Assembly: GCF_936927845.1 (NCBI RefSeq)
Contig: NZ_CAKZHV010000064.1
Coordinates: 1-7,243, forward strand
DNA length: 7,243 nucleotides
Direction: 5' to 3'
Origin: an uncultured Sphingomonas sp.
GTDB taxonomy: Bacteria; Pseudomonadota; Alphaproteobacteria; Sphingomonadales; Sphingomonadaceae
The translations under genes were made by a program, and so were the position numbers. The notes beneath the pieces are model-generated. The model searched no databases. It worked only from the letters and a program-made list of their open reading frames with translations, and had not been told where the DNA came from. Positions 1 through 6,022 of the stretch are shown here, one piece after another. Position 1 is the first letter of the stretch; the number at the start of each line of letters is the position of its first letter.

Positions 1-1
1 C

Positions 2-2119
2 ATCGTCGTGCTCTTCCTGCTGCTCGGCAACTTCCGTGCGGCCCTGATCGCGGCGCTGGTCATCCCGATTACCATGATGCTGACCGGCTTCGGGATGCTG
101 CGTGCCGGTGTCTCCGCCAATCTGATGAGCCTCGGCGCCTTGGACTTCGGTCTGATTGTCGATGGCGCTGTCATCATCGTCGAAAACGCGCTGCGCCGGC
201 TTGCCGAGCAACAGCATCATGAAGGACGATTGCTCAGCGTCAAGGAACGGCTCGCGACCGTGGCTTCCGCTGCGCGTGAGATGATCCGTCCCTCGGTGTA
301 CGGGCAGGCGATCATCATCCTTGTCTATGTGCCGCTGCTCACGTTGACCGGCGTGGAGGGCAAGACGTTCGTGCCGATGGCGCTCACCGTCATCATCGCG
401 CTCGCCTTCGCCTTCATCCTCTCTCTCACCTTCGTGCCGGCGATGATCGCGATCTGGCTATCGAAGAAGGTTGAGGAGAAGGACGGCCGCATTATCACGT
501 GGCTGAAGAAGCGCTACGAACCTGGTCTTGATCGGGCGATGAAGCGTCCGACCGTGACGATCGGGGCGGGTGTCGCGAGCCTTGTGGTGGCGGCGCTGGC
601 CTTCACCACGCTCGGCTCGGTGTTCCTGCCGCAGCTCGATGAAGGCGATTTGCTGATCCAGTCGCTCCGTATTCCGGCGACGTCGGTCCAGCAGAGCCAG
701 GCGATGCAGGTGCCGATCGAGCGAATGATGTCGAAGCAGCCGGAGGTGCAATTCGTCTATTCCAAGACGGGCACCGCCGAGCTGGCGGCCGACCCGATGC
801 CGCCGAACGCAACCGACATGTTCGTTATCCTGAAGCCGCGCAAGGATTGGCCGAATCCTGAGCTTCCCAAGGAGGAGCTGGTGAGCCGGATCGAGGGTAA
901 GCTCGCGAAGATCCCGGGCAATGCCTACGAGATCACCCAGCCCATCCAGATGCGCTTCAATGAGCTGATCGCCGGCGTGCGCGGTGACATCGCGGTGAAG
1001 GTGTTCGGGGACGACTTCAACCAGATGAACCGGACGGCCGAGCAAATCGCTGCGACGCTGCGTAAGACGCAGGGTGCCGCGGACGTGAAAGTCGAGCAAA
1101 CGACAGGTCTTCCCATGCTCGACATCCGCGTCAATCGTGACGCGATGGCGCGCCTGGGCGTCACGGCGCAAGACGTGCAGGACACCGTGACTGCCACGAT
1201 CGGCGGGCGGACCTCGGGCCAGATCTTCGAGGGCGATCGTCGCTTCCCGGTGGTGATCCGCCTGTCTGAGGCGCAGCGCGCCGACATCGGCCTGCTCCAG
1301 CAGGTGCAGGTGCCGGTCGCAGGCGGCGGCTATGTGCCGCTGTCCAGCGTCGCCGAGATCAAGGTGGTCGACGGTCCCAACCAGATCAGCCGCGAGAACG
1401 GCAAACGGCGCGTGGTGGTGCAAGCCAACGTGCGTGGCCGCGACGTCGGATCGGTGGTTGCGGATGCGCAGGCAGCGATCGCCAGCCAGGTTCGGCTGCC
1501 TGCCGGTACCTATCTCGAATGGGGCGGCCAATTCGAAAACCTGCAATCGGCAAGCGAGCGGCTGAAGCTGGTTATTCCGGCCTGCTTCATCCTGATCCTG
1601 TTGCTGCTCTATGGCGCATTGGGATCGGTCCGCGATGCCGCGATCGTCTTCACCGGCGTGCCCTTCGCGCTGGTGGGCGGTGTCCTGCTGCTCTTCTTGC
1701 GAGGCATGGACTTTTCGATTTCGGCGGCGGTGGGCTTCATCGCCCTGTCGGGCATCGCGGTCCTCAACGGCCTCGTGATGGTCAGCTCGATCCAGGATCT
1801 GATCCGGTCGGGGCTATCGCGCGAAGAGGCGGCCCATGTCGGCGCAATGCAGCGTCTGCGGCCTGTCGTCATGACCGCGCTTGTCGCCAGCCTCGGCTTC
1901 GTGCCGATGGCGCTTGGCGAGGGCGCGGGCGCGGAGGTGCAGAAGCCCTTGGCGACCGTCGTCATCGGCGGCCTGATCTCGGCGACGCTGCTGACGCTGT
2001 TCGTTCTGCCGACGCTCTATGCCCGGTTCGGGCAGAAAGTGATCGAGAATCCCGAGCACTACAATGAGGAGCATGAAGGGGACGACCACGGTCAGACCTT
2101 CGTGAACAACTTGGCCTGA
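2..2119 (+). CDS. czcA: CzcA-type heavy-metal RND efflux pump, inner-membrane subunit (5' truncated by window edge)
   Basis: This is the proton-driven inner-membrane subunit of a tripartite CzcCBA-type pump, which exports divalent cations (Zn/Co/Cd class) across the envelope with a membrane-fusion protein and an outer-membrane channel. The frame is open from base 2, so the start lies upstream. The TM4 proton-relay signature is intact: DFGLIVDGAVIIVEN, with Asp46, Asp52 and Glu59 counted from the GTG at 8. Their spacing matches Asp402, Asp408 and Glu415 of Cupriavidus CzcA, so about 355 N-terminal residues are missing and the full protein would be near 1,060 residues, normal for the family. 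A second periplasmic porter loop spans roughly residues 210-520, and the second helix bundle begins near residue 520. The tail is acidic and His-containing (NPEHYNEEHEGDDHG). czcC and czcB would be expected upstream, out of view. The exact metal cannot be decided from this part. Confidence 0.95.
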   Translation: MVVLFLLLGNFRAALIAALVIPITMMLTGFGMLRAGVSANLMSLGALDFGLIVDGAVIIVENALRRLAEQQHHEGRLLSVKERLATVASAAREMIRPSVYGQAIIILVYVPLLTLTGVEGKTFVPMALTVIIALAFAFILSLTFVPAMIAIWLSKKVEEKDGRIITWLKKRYEPGLDRAMKRPTVTIGAGVASLVVAALAFTTLGSVFLPQLDEGDLLIQSLRIPATSVQQSQAMQVPIERMMSKQPEVQFVYSKTGTAELAADPMPPNATDMFVILKPRKDWPNPELPKEELVSRIEGKLAKIPGNAYEITQPIQMRFNELIAGVRGDIAVKVFGDDFNQMNRTAEQIAATLRKTQGAADVKVEQTTGLPMLDIRVNRDAMARLGVTAQDVQDTVTATIGGRTSGQIFEGDRRFPVVIRLSEAQRADIGLLQQVQVPVAGGGYVPLSSVAEIKVVDGPNQISRENGKRRVVVQANVRGRDVGSVVADAQAAIASQVRLPAGTYLEWGGQFENLQSASERLKLVIPACFILILLLLYGALGSVRDAAIVFTGVPFALVGGVLLLFLRGMDFSISAAVGFIALSGIAVLNGLVMVSSIQDLIRSGLSREEAAHVGAMQRLRPVVMTALVASLGFVPMALGEGAGAEVQKPLATVVIGGLISATLLTLFVLPTLYARFGQKVIENPEHYNEEHEGDDHGQTFVNNLA

Positions 2120-2123
2120 TGGG

Positions 2124-2154
2124 TGAGCGGGGCGGTCCGCGATCGCCCCGCTCA
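2124..2154 (+). terminator. Perfect 11-bp inverted repeat just after czcA stop; terminator-like or processing hairpin
   Basis: The left arm TGAGCGGGGCG (2124-2134) and right arm CGCCCCGCTCA (2144-2154) are exact reverse complements around a 9-base loop. The arm starts 5 bases after the czcA stop. The stem is very GC-rich, but it is followed by tctctggg rather than a run of T, so it is not a canonical intrinsic terminator. It may act as partial attenuation, or as a 3'-end stabiliser that makes expression of the pump differ from that of the downstream genes. The structure is seen directly; its function is inferred. Confidence 0.6.
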
Positions 2155-2160
2155 TCTCTG

Positions 2161-2164
2161 GGAG
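2161..2164 (+). promoter_or_regulatory. Ribosome binding site that decides the start of the SRPBCC gene
   Basis: A GGAG core lies 8 bases before the ATG at 2173. It favours that ATG over the in-frame ATG at 2119, which overlaps the czcA stop (TGATG) but would place the 11-bp hairpin inside the coding sequence. Confidence 0.6.
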
Positions 2165-2172
2165 ATGGGGAT

Positions 2173-2661
2173 ATGCCTCGCACCATAACCAGCTCAATGC
2201 TTCACGGCGGGCCACTGCGGATCTGGTCGGCGATCACCGATCCGGATCATCGTCGGGCTTGGAGTCCGCTCGCATTCCTCGACAACCCGTGCCTGCTTGG
2301 CGAGACGGAATGTACCTTCGCGATCCAGGGCATCACCCGGCCAATTCGGACGCCGGCCCGGGTCGATCAATTCGATAAGCCGCACGCCTTCGCTTGGTCC
2401 TGCGGCATCCCTTATCTGTTCACGCTCGAAGAGCGGTACGAGCTGGCAGGGGACGATGGTGGCACCAGGCTAACACATAGCTGCACGCTGCGCGGGGCGC
2501 TCTCTCTGCCGTTCGCGGCGATGATGTTGCGCCGCCTGCGGTCCCTGATGATCGAGGCCGACGACCGCCTCGCAACCTATCTGCGCTGGCGGGTGGGTCA
2601 GCCTGCCCGTGAGATCAATCGTCAGCGCGTCCCCTCCCGCTACAGGAGGAAGGCGCGATGA
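2173..2661 (+). CDS. SRPBCC (START/Bet v1-like) family protein
   Basis: A soluble protein of 162 residues that resembles the SRPBCC fold, a hydrophobic-cavity domain used for ligand binding or small-molecule chemistry. The pattern fits: an N-terminal strand, the segment PLRIWSAITDPDHRRAWSP near residues 14-32 (the usual helix after strand 1), a middle antiparallel sheet (FAWSCGIPYLFTLEERYEL, then GGTRLTHSCTLRG), and a long C-terminal helix around MMLRRLRSLMIEADDRLATYLRW. No signal peptide or membrane segment is visible. The C-terminal 20 residues are Arg-rich and probably lie outside the fold. The ATG at 2173 is chosen because it has a well-placed GGAG. A longer form from 2119 would add 18 residues of low-complexity sequence. 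The stop overlaps the next start (ATGA). The ligand is unknown. A role in metal resistance is suggested only by position. Confidence 0.8.
   Translation: MPRTITSSMLHGGPLRIWSAITDPDHRRAWSPLAFLDNPCLLGETECTFAIQGITRPIRTPARVDQFDKPHAFAWSCGIPYLFTLEERYELAGDDGGTRLTHSCTLRGALSLPFAAMMLRRLRSLMIEADDRLATYLRWRVGQPAREINRQRVPSRYRRKAR
2644..2650 (+). promoter_or_regulatory. Strong Shine-Dalgarno inside the end of the SRPBCC gene
   Basis: AGGAGGA lies 7 bases before the ATG at 2658 and 10 before a second in-frame ATG at 2661. Both starts are plausible and differ by one Met. The site supports a real lipoprotein gene beginning inside the previous stop codon. Confidence 0.65.
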
Positions 2662-3032
2662 TGCCTGGGATCCGGGTACTACCCGCCCTCATCCTCGTTG
2701 CCGGGTTGGCAGCTTGCTCGGAAAGCAAGCCGCCGGCTCCCCCAACGGAGCAAGAAATCCATTCGTCCGACAGCGCTGTGGCGACTGGGGAAATGGGGCG
2801 ACACCCCTATCGCTGTTCCGACCGGGAACCGCTGTTCGTCGATTTCAAGGACAACGGCCTGCAGATCGATTTGCGGCGTTCTGGCAGCGGGACGCCCGTG
2901 ACACTGACCGCTCCAGCGCAGGGCCTCCAGTATGTCGGCGAGACGGCCACCGCGACCTTCAAAGGAACGCAGCTCACCATCGTGGAAGGCGATGGCCGGA
3001 CCCGGACCTGCGAACGGGAGGGCGCCAGATGA
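2658..3032 (+). CDS. Small lipoprotein with MliC-like (C-type lysozyme inhibitor-like) domain, copy 1
   Basis: A 124-residue predicted lipoprotein. Residues 5-19 form a hydrophobic signal sequence ending in the lipobox LAAC with Cys20 as lipidation site, followed by a Ser/Pro-rich linker to about residue 48. Residues 51-120 resemble the MliC/PliC fold: YRC at the start, the segment VDFKDNGLQIDL, a central GLQYVG, the segment ATFKGTQLTIVEG, and a closing RTCER. Cys53 and Cys118 are placed to form the disulfide that closes the small beta-barrel. Known MliC proteins are periplasmic lipoproteins that bind C-type lysozyme. Whether this one inhibits lysozyme cannot be told from sequence, and the metal-operon context suggests a different envelope role. 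The gene overlaps the upstream stop by four bases. A related copy lies at 4335-4727. Confidence 0.75.
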   Translation: MMPGIRVLPALILVAGLAACSESKPPAPPTEQEIHSSDSAVATGEMGRHPYRCSDREPLFVDFKDNGLQIDLRRSGSGTPVTLTAPAQGLQYVGETATATFKGTQLTIVEGDGRTRTCEREGAR

Positions 3033-3085
3033 ACCGTCCTGTCTTCCGACACGTCGCGCTGCAACGGGAGAGAAGCGATGTCTGA
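3029..3085 (+). CDS. Possible 18-residue coupling mini-ORF between lipoprotein and fliE-like gene
   Basis: The ATG at 3029 overlaps the lipoprotein stop (ATGA), with GGGAGGG six bases upstream at 3016-3022. It encodes MNRPVFRHVALQRERSDV and stops at 3083-3085, eight bases into the following FliE-like gene. The start signals are good and the arrangement would carry ribosomes through a 45-base gap to the next start. The peptide has no recognisable domain and may simply be chance in GC-rich sequence. Confidence 0.25.
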   Translation: MNRPVFRHVALQRERSDV

Positions 3086-3419
3086 CACGTCGATCTCGAA
3101 TGTGATGGTCATTCGCGCCGAAGTGATCGCGCGAAGCCGCGCTTTGCGCGAGGCACAGCCGACGGCACCGCCCGGCGTGACGCCCACCGCTCCGGCGTCG
3201 AACTTCGCCGACACCCTCAATGCCGTGGTCGCGAAGGTCAACGAGACCCAGGAGCAAGAGGATGTCGTCACGGAAGCATATGAGCGTGGCGAAACCACCG
3301 ACATTGCAACCGTCGCGCTCATCCAGAGCCGCGCATCCATAACTTTCGAAGCGACCCTGCAAGTCCGGAACAAGCTGCTGTCCGCTTATCGGGACATCAT
3401 GAACATGCCGATTGGATAA
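3078..3419 (+). CDS. fliE: FliE-like protein (flagellar hook-basal body complex), orphan copy
   Basis: A 113-residue protein matching FliE, the small helical adaptor that joins the flagellar MS ring to the rod and is the first substrate of the flagellar type III export system. The length fits the family (about 100-115). The second half carries the family pattern: FADTLNAVVAKVNETQ (43-58), a YERGE turn (68-72), ALIQSRASITFEATLQVRNK (80-99), and the closing LLSAYRDIMNMPIG (100-113), very close to the VRNKLVAAYQEVMSMQV ending of enterobacterial FliE. The first 40 residues are a short helix and a Pro/Ala/Thr-rich linker. No signal peptide or membrane segment is present, as expected for FliE. GGAG at 3067-3070 sits 7 bases before the ATG. 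No fliF, fliG, flgB or flgC is seen; the neighbours are a lipoprotein and a bestrophin. Family membership is confident; a flagellar role here is not. Confidence 0.85.
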   Translation: MSDTSISNVMVIRAEVIARSRALREAQPTAPPGVTPTAPASNFADTLNAVVAKVNETQEQEDVVTEAYERGETTDIATVALIQSRASITFEATLQVRNKLLSAYRDIMNMPIG

Positions 3420-3450
3420 CGATCGCAAAGGGATTTAGGGCAAAGTTGAT

Positions 3451-4338
3451 ATGATTGTTGGCGCGAGACCACGGTTTAGGCAGATCATTGTCGAGGTTTG
3501 GAAGCCGCTCACGATCTTGTTCGTGTGGGACGTAGCCGTGACGGCATTCCACATAATGACCCCGATTAAGGAACCGCCTTTGCCGACGGCGCTTTTCGGC
3601 ACTGCCATCGCGCTCTTCATGGGGTTCCGCACCAACGCTGCTTATGCTCGCTGGTGGGAAGCGCGAACCCTTTGGGGCGCGCTCATCAATGCGTCGCGCA
3701 GCCTGGCCCGGATCACGCGCAGCCTGACCAAGGGGGAACCCGAGGGCAGTGAGATGCGGCACAACATCATTCTGCGGCAGATCGCCTTTGCGCACTCGAT
3801 GCGCTGCCAGCTTCGCCGACAGTCGCCCTATGAAGAGATTGCTCGGGTCGCCGGAACGGACGTCGCCGATATGGCGGTCGGTCGCCTGAACCCTGCCAAC
3901 GCGCTCTTGGAAGACATATCGGGCATCTACGCCGACGCGCTCGCGGAAGGTCGGACCACTGAGATCCAGCAGGCAACTGTCGAGCGCGTCCTGATCGACA
4001 TCGCCAATGCCCAAGGCGGCATGGAGCGGATCAAGAACACGCCGCTGCCTAATGGCTTTAGGTTCTTCCCGAACCTTTTCACGCGCGTGTTCTGCGTGCT
4101 GCTCCCGATCGCGCTGGTCGAATCTCTGGGCCTTGCCACGCCGATCGGATCGACGCTGATCGGACTCGTCTTCCTCGCGGTGCTGAGCATCGGCGAGGAT
4201 CTGACCGATCCGTTCGCCAATAGCGTCCACGATGTCCCACTCACGGCCATGTGCCGCACGATCGAGATCGACCTTCTTCAGACGGCGGGACTGCCAGCCC
4301 CTGAGCCGCTGACGCCCGATCACGGCGTGCTGTGGTGA
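3451..4338 (+). CDS. Bestrophin family (UPF0187/YneE-like) membrane channel protein
   Basis: A 295-residue inner-membrane protein of the bacterial bestrophin family, normal in length. Family landmarks are the opening MIVGARPRFRQIIVEVWKP, a hydrophobic segment at about 20-36, the highly typical GFRTNAAYARWWEARTLWG (58-76), a hydrophobic hairpin at about 205-248, and the segment GEDLTDPFANSVHDVPL (248-264), which corresponds to the conserved acidic loop before the C-terminal helices. Eukaryotic bestrophins are Ca-activated chloride channels; characterised bacterial homologues form pentameric channels, one of which conducts cations. Ion selectivity cannot be read here. The start at 3451 fits the family N-terminus; its ribosome site is weak (AGGG at 3437-3440). 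The last codons overlap the next gene (GTGA). It might balance charge or counter-ions during metal export, which is an inference from position only. Confidence 0.9.
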   Translation: MIVGARPRFRQIIVEVWKPLTILFVWDVAVTAFHIMTPIKEPPLPTALFGTAIALFMGFRTNAAYARWWEARTLWGALINASRSLARITRSLTKGEPEGSEMRHNIILRQIAFAHSMRCQLRRQSPYEEIARVAGTDVADMAVGRLNPANALLEDISGIYADALAEGRTTEIQQATVERVLIDIANAQGGMERIKNTPLPNGFRFFPNLFTRVFCVLLPIALVESLGLATPIGSTLIGLVFLAVLSIGEDLTDPFANSVHDVPLTAMCRTIEIDLLQTAGLPAPEPLTPDHGVLW

Positions 4339-4727
4339 GTGCGGTGCGCGCTTTGCGTTACCTGCCTTGCCTGACAGCCGCGCGCATCGGCGCCGTTCTG
4401 TTCGCGGGTATGGTCGCCGGAGCGTGCAATCCCGCGCCGAGCGAACCTGTCGAGCCGGCGCATGAAACGCATCTGACGCCCCGATTGATCGCGCAACGCA
4501 TCATGTATTGCGACGACGGATCGCGCGCCGATGTCGACTTCATCGACGACGGCCTGAAGATGGCTGTCACCTGGCTGCCCAACGGCAGGACCGAGATCCT
4601 GCACGCGCAACGAACGGGCGATGAGTTTCGCGGCGACCGGTCGCGGGCAGTCGTGGCGGGTGGGTCGATCGCCTTCACGCAGGGCGGGAAGATCCGCGTC
4701 TGTCACCGAACCCCGGAGGGATCATAG
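4335..4727 (+). CDS. Predicted lipoprotein with MliC-like domain, copy 2
   Basis: A 130-residue envelope protein. The GTG at 4335 overlaps the bestrophin stop (GTGA); an adjacent GTG at 4332 would add one residue, and neither has an upstream ribosome site, so translation probably depends on coupling. A positively charged start and a hydrophobic run (about 18-30) end in VAGAC, a slightly off-consensus lipobox. A Pro/Glu-rich linker follows. The C-terminal 70 residues parallel the lipoprotein at 2658-3032: Y-C near 58-59, VDFIDDGL, a Gly-centred turn, and a closing GGKIRVCHR. The two domain cysteines lie 64 residues apart, against 65 in the first copy. The family assignment rests mainly on this internal resemblance and is weaker than for copy 1. 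Function is unknown beyond a likely periplasmic location. Confidence 0.65.
   Translation: MSAVRALRYLPCLTAARIGAVLFAGMVAGACNPAPSEPVEPAHETHLTPRLIAQRIMYCDDGSRADVDFIDDGLKMAVTWLPNGRTEILHAQRTGDEFRGDRSRAVVAGGSIAFTQGGKIRVCHRTPEGS
4715..4720 (+). promoter_or_regulatory. Shine-Dalgarno for the ZIP-like transporter
   Basis: GGAGGG lies 10 bases upstream of the ATG at 4731 and just inside the 3' end of the preceding lipoprotein gene, supporting that start. Confidence 0.5.
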
Positions 4728-4730
4728 CAT

Positions 4731-5417
4731 ATGCAAGCATTGCTCTACACGCTTGCGCCTGTGCTGGCGGTCGTGCTCGGCGCGATCATTGCGAGCCGCA
4801 CCAAGTTGAATCCTGGCCTCGTGGCGGGCCTACAGCATCTCGCCGCCGGCGTCGTGTTTGCGGCGGCAGCGACCGAAATCCTGCCGCAGGTCAAGCATGA
4901 GGCTTCGCCCAGCGCGACGCTGATCGGTGGGGCGGCGGGTGTCGCGACGATGTTGGGGCTCAAGGCTTTCGAGGCCCGCTTCAAGGGACCGATGGCGTTG
5001 CTGGCGGCGATCGGCATCGACATTCTGGTTGATGGCCTGGTGCTCGGCCTCGCGTTCGTCGCGGGCGAGAAGGCAGGGTTCCTGCTGACGATCGCGCTTA
5101 CGCTCGAAGTGCTCTTCCTGGGTCTGACGCTGACCGACGAGCTGGCGGAAACCTATCGCTCGCGCCTGCGCATCATCGTGATCGTTTCGGCATTGGCGTT
5201 GCTGCTGCCGATCGGCGCGCTCGCGGCCGTTCCTGTCGCCACGCTTTCGCCGGTAATGGTCGCTGGCTTCCTGAGCTTTGGTCTGATGGCGCTGCTCTAT
5301 CTCGTCACGGAGGAGTTGCTGGTCGAGGCGCACGAGAAGCCTGACACCCCGCTCATCAGCTCGATGTTCTTCGTGGGGTTCCTCGCCCTGCTGACGCTTG
5401 AGGAGATCATGGGATGA
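4731..5417 (+). CDS. ZIP-like divalent metal transporter with acidic replacements in the metal-site helices
   Basis: A 228-residue polytopic membrane protein with about seven or eight hydrophobic segments, slightly shorter than typical bacterial ZIPs. ZIP-like features are helix 2, LQHLAAGVVFAAAATEILPQ (34-53), with His36 and Glu49, and helix 4, GIDILVDGLVLGLAF (95-109), which aligns with the HNxPEG signature but has Asp97 in place of His and Asp101 in place of Glu. Helix 5, LTLEVLFLGLTLTDEL (123-138), has Glu126 where His is expected. A further acidic motif, YLVTEELLVEAHEK, occurs at 190-203. Canonical ZIPs move Zn/Fe/Mn towards the cytoplasm. The binuclear-site histidines are largely replaced by carboxylates here, so substrate and direction are uncertain. 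Its place among exporters hints at efflux or regulated exchange. The stop overlaps the next ATG (ATGA), so it is probably translated with the CDF gene. Confidence 0.8.
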   Translation: MQALLYTLAPVLAVVLGAIIASRTKLNPGLVAGLQHLAAGVVFAAAATEILPQVKHEASPSATLIGGAAGVATMLGLKAFEARFKGPMALLAAIGIDILVDGLVLGLAFVAGEKAGFLLTIALTLEVLFLGLTLTDELAETYRSRLRIIVIVSALALLLPIGALAAVPVATLSPVMVAGFLSFGLMALLYLVTEELLVEAHEKPDTPLISSMFFVGFLALLTLEEIMG

Positions 5418-6022
5418 TCCCGAACAATGACAATAATGGCGGGCGAGAGCGTCGTACGCTCTGGATTGTCCTGCTGCTGAATGCGGCAATCGCGGCTGGC
5501 TTCTTTATTTCCGGCTTCTTCGCGGATTCGAGCGCGCTGATCGCCAACGGCGTCGACAACCTGTCGGATACCGCCGTGTACGCGCTGAGCCTCGTGGCGC
5601 TCACCCGGGGCGAGACATGGAAGACGCGAGCGGCGACGGCCTCCGGCGTCATGCTGCTGATCTTCGCGGGCGGCATCCTGATCGACGTTGGCCGGCGCTA
5701 CCTTCAGGGCAGCGAGCCGATCGGACCGACCATGATGGTCATGTCGGCGATCGCTGGCGTCGTGAACTACCTGTGCCTGCGGCTGCTCCAGCGGCTCAAG
5801 GATCCGGACGTCAACCTTCGGGCCGCCACCACCTTCAGCTTCAATGACTTCATTTCCAATGGCGGCATCCTGATCGCCGGCGTGCTGGTGCTGTGGCTGG
5901 GCACCAACTGGCCGGACCTGCTGGTCGGCTTCGCCACTGCCATCATCGCCATCAAGGGCGGTGTCGAAATCCTGCGCGACGCGCGCGCCGAAACCAAGAA
6001 AAGGGAAAGGAGGTCGTCATGA
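5414..6022 (+). CDS. Short CDF-type (cation diffusion facilitator) transporter lacking the C-terminal domain
   Basis: A 202-residue inner-membrane protein with six predicted helices, belonging to the compact branch of the cation diffusion facilitator superfamily (proton-coupled Zn/Co/Cd export from the cytoplasm). Helix 2 has the paired aspartates of the transport site in SALIANGVDNLSDTAVYALS: Asp48 and Asp52 match Asp45 and Asp49 of YiiP. Helix 5 reads FSFNDFISNGGILIAG with Asp145, but the usual HxxxD histidine is Phe141. Helix 6 begins near NWPDLLVG. After helix 6 the protein ends in a short basic tail (about 185-202), so the cytoplasmic metal-sensing ferredoxin-like domain of YiiP/CzcD is absent. 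GGAG at 5403-5406 lies 7 bases before the ATG, and both ends overlap neighbouring genes by four bases. Metal preference is uncertain. Confidence 0.88.
   Translation: MIPNNDNNGGRERRTLWIVLLLNAAIAAGFFISGFFADSSALIANGVDNLSDTAVYALSLVALTRGETWKTRAATASGVMLLIFAGGILIDVGRRYLQGSEPIGPTMMVMSAIAGVVNYLCLRLLQRLKDPDVNLRAATTFSFNDFISNGGILIAGVLVLWLGTNWPDLLVGFATAIIAIKGGVEILRDARAETKKRERRSS
6006..6013 (+). promoter_or_regulatory. Near-perfect Shine-Dalgarno for the P-type ATPase
   Basis: AAAGGAGG, fully complementary to the 16S anti-SD core, sits 5 bases before the ATG at 6019 and inside the last codons of the CDF gene. It is the strongest ribosome site in the window and fixes the ATPase start. Confidence 0.7.

Noticed and set aside
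458..1546. Long antisense open frame of 362 codons opposite czcA
   Set aside because: It is a shadow of the GC-rich coding strand: the peptide is His/Arg/Leu-rich without any domain, and it lies wholly within a well-supported RND gene.
1519..2067. Same-strand alternative frame of 182 codons within czcA
   Set aside because: It is out of frame with the conserved RND helices and gives an Arg/Gly/Ala-rich sequence typical of a shifted high-GC frame.
2119..2172. N-terminal extension of the SRPBCC gene from the ATG overlapping the czcA stop
   Set aside because: The 18 extra residues are Gly/Arg/Ser-rich and would be encoded by a perfect hairpin; the ATG at 2173 has a proper Shine-Dalgarno. The TGATG overlap leaves some doubt.
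2712..2730. 7-bp inverted repeat GCTTGCT/AGCAAGC as a possible terminator or operator
   Set aside because: It lies inside the lipobox coding region of the first lipoprotein, is short and has no T tract, so chance is the simplest explanation.
3420..3450. Possible internal promoter before the bestrophin gene
   Set aside because: The 31-base gap is slightly AT-richer than its surroundings but shows no convincing -35/-10 pair at the right spacing.
3397..4323. Antisense open frame of 308 codons opposite the bestrophin gene
   Set aside because: The opposite strand encodes clear bestrophin motifs; this frame gives an Arg/Asp-rich product with no recognisable fold.
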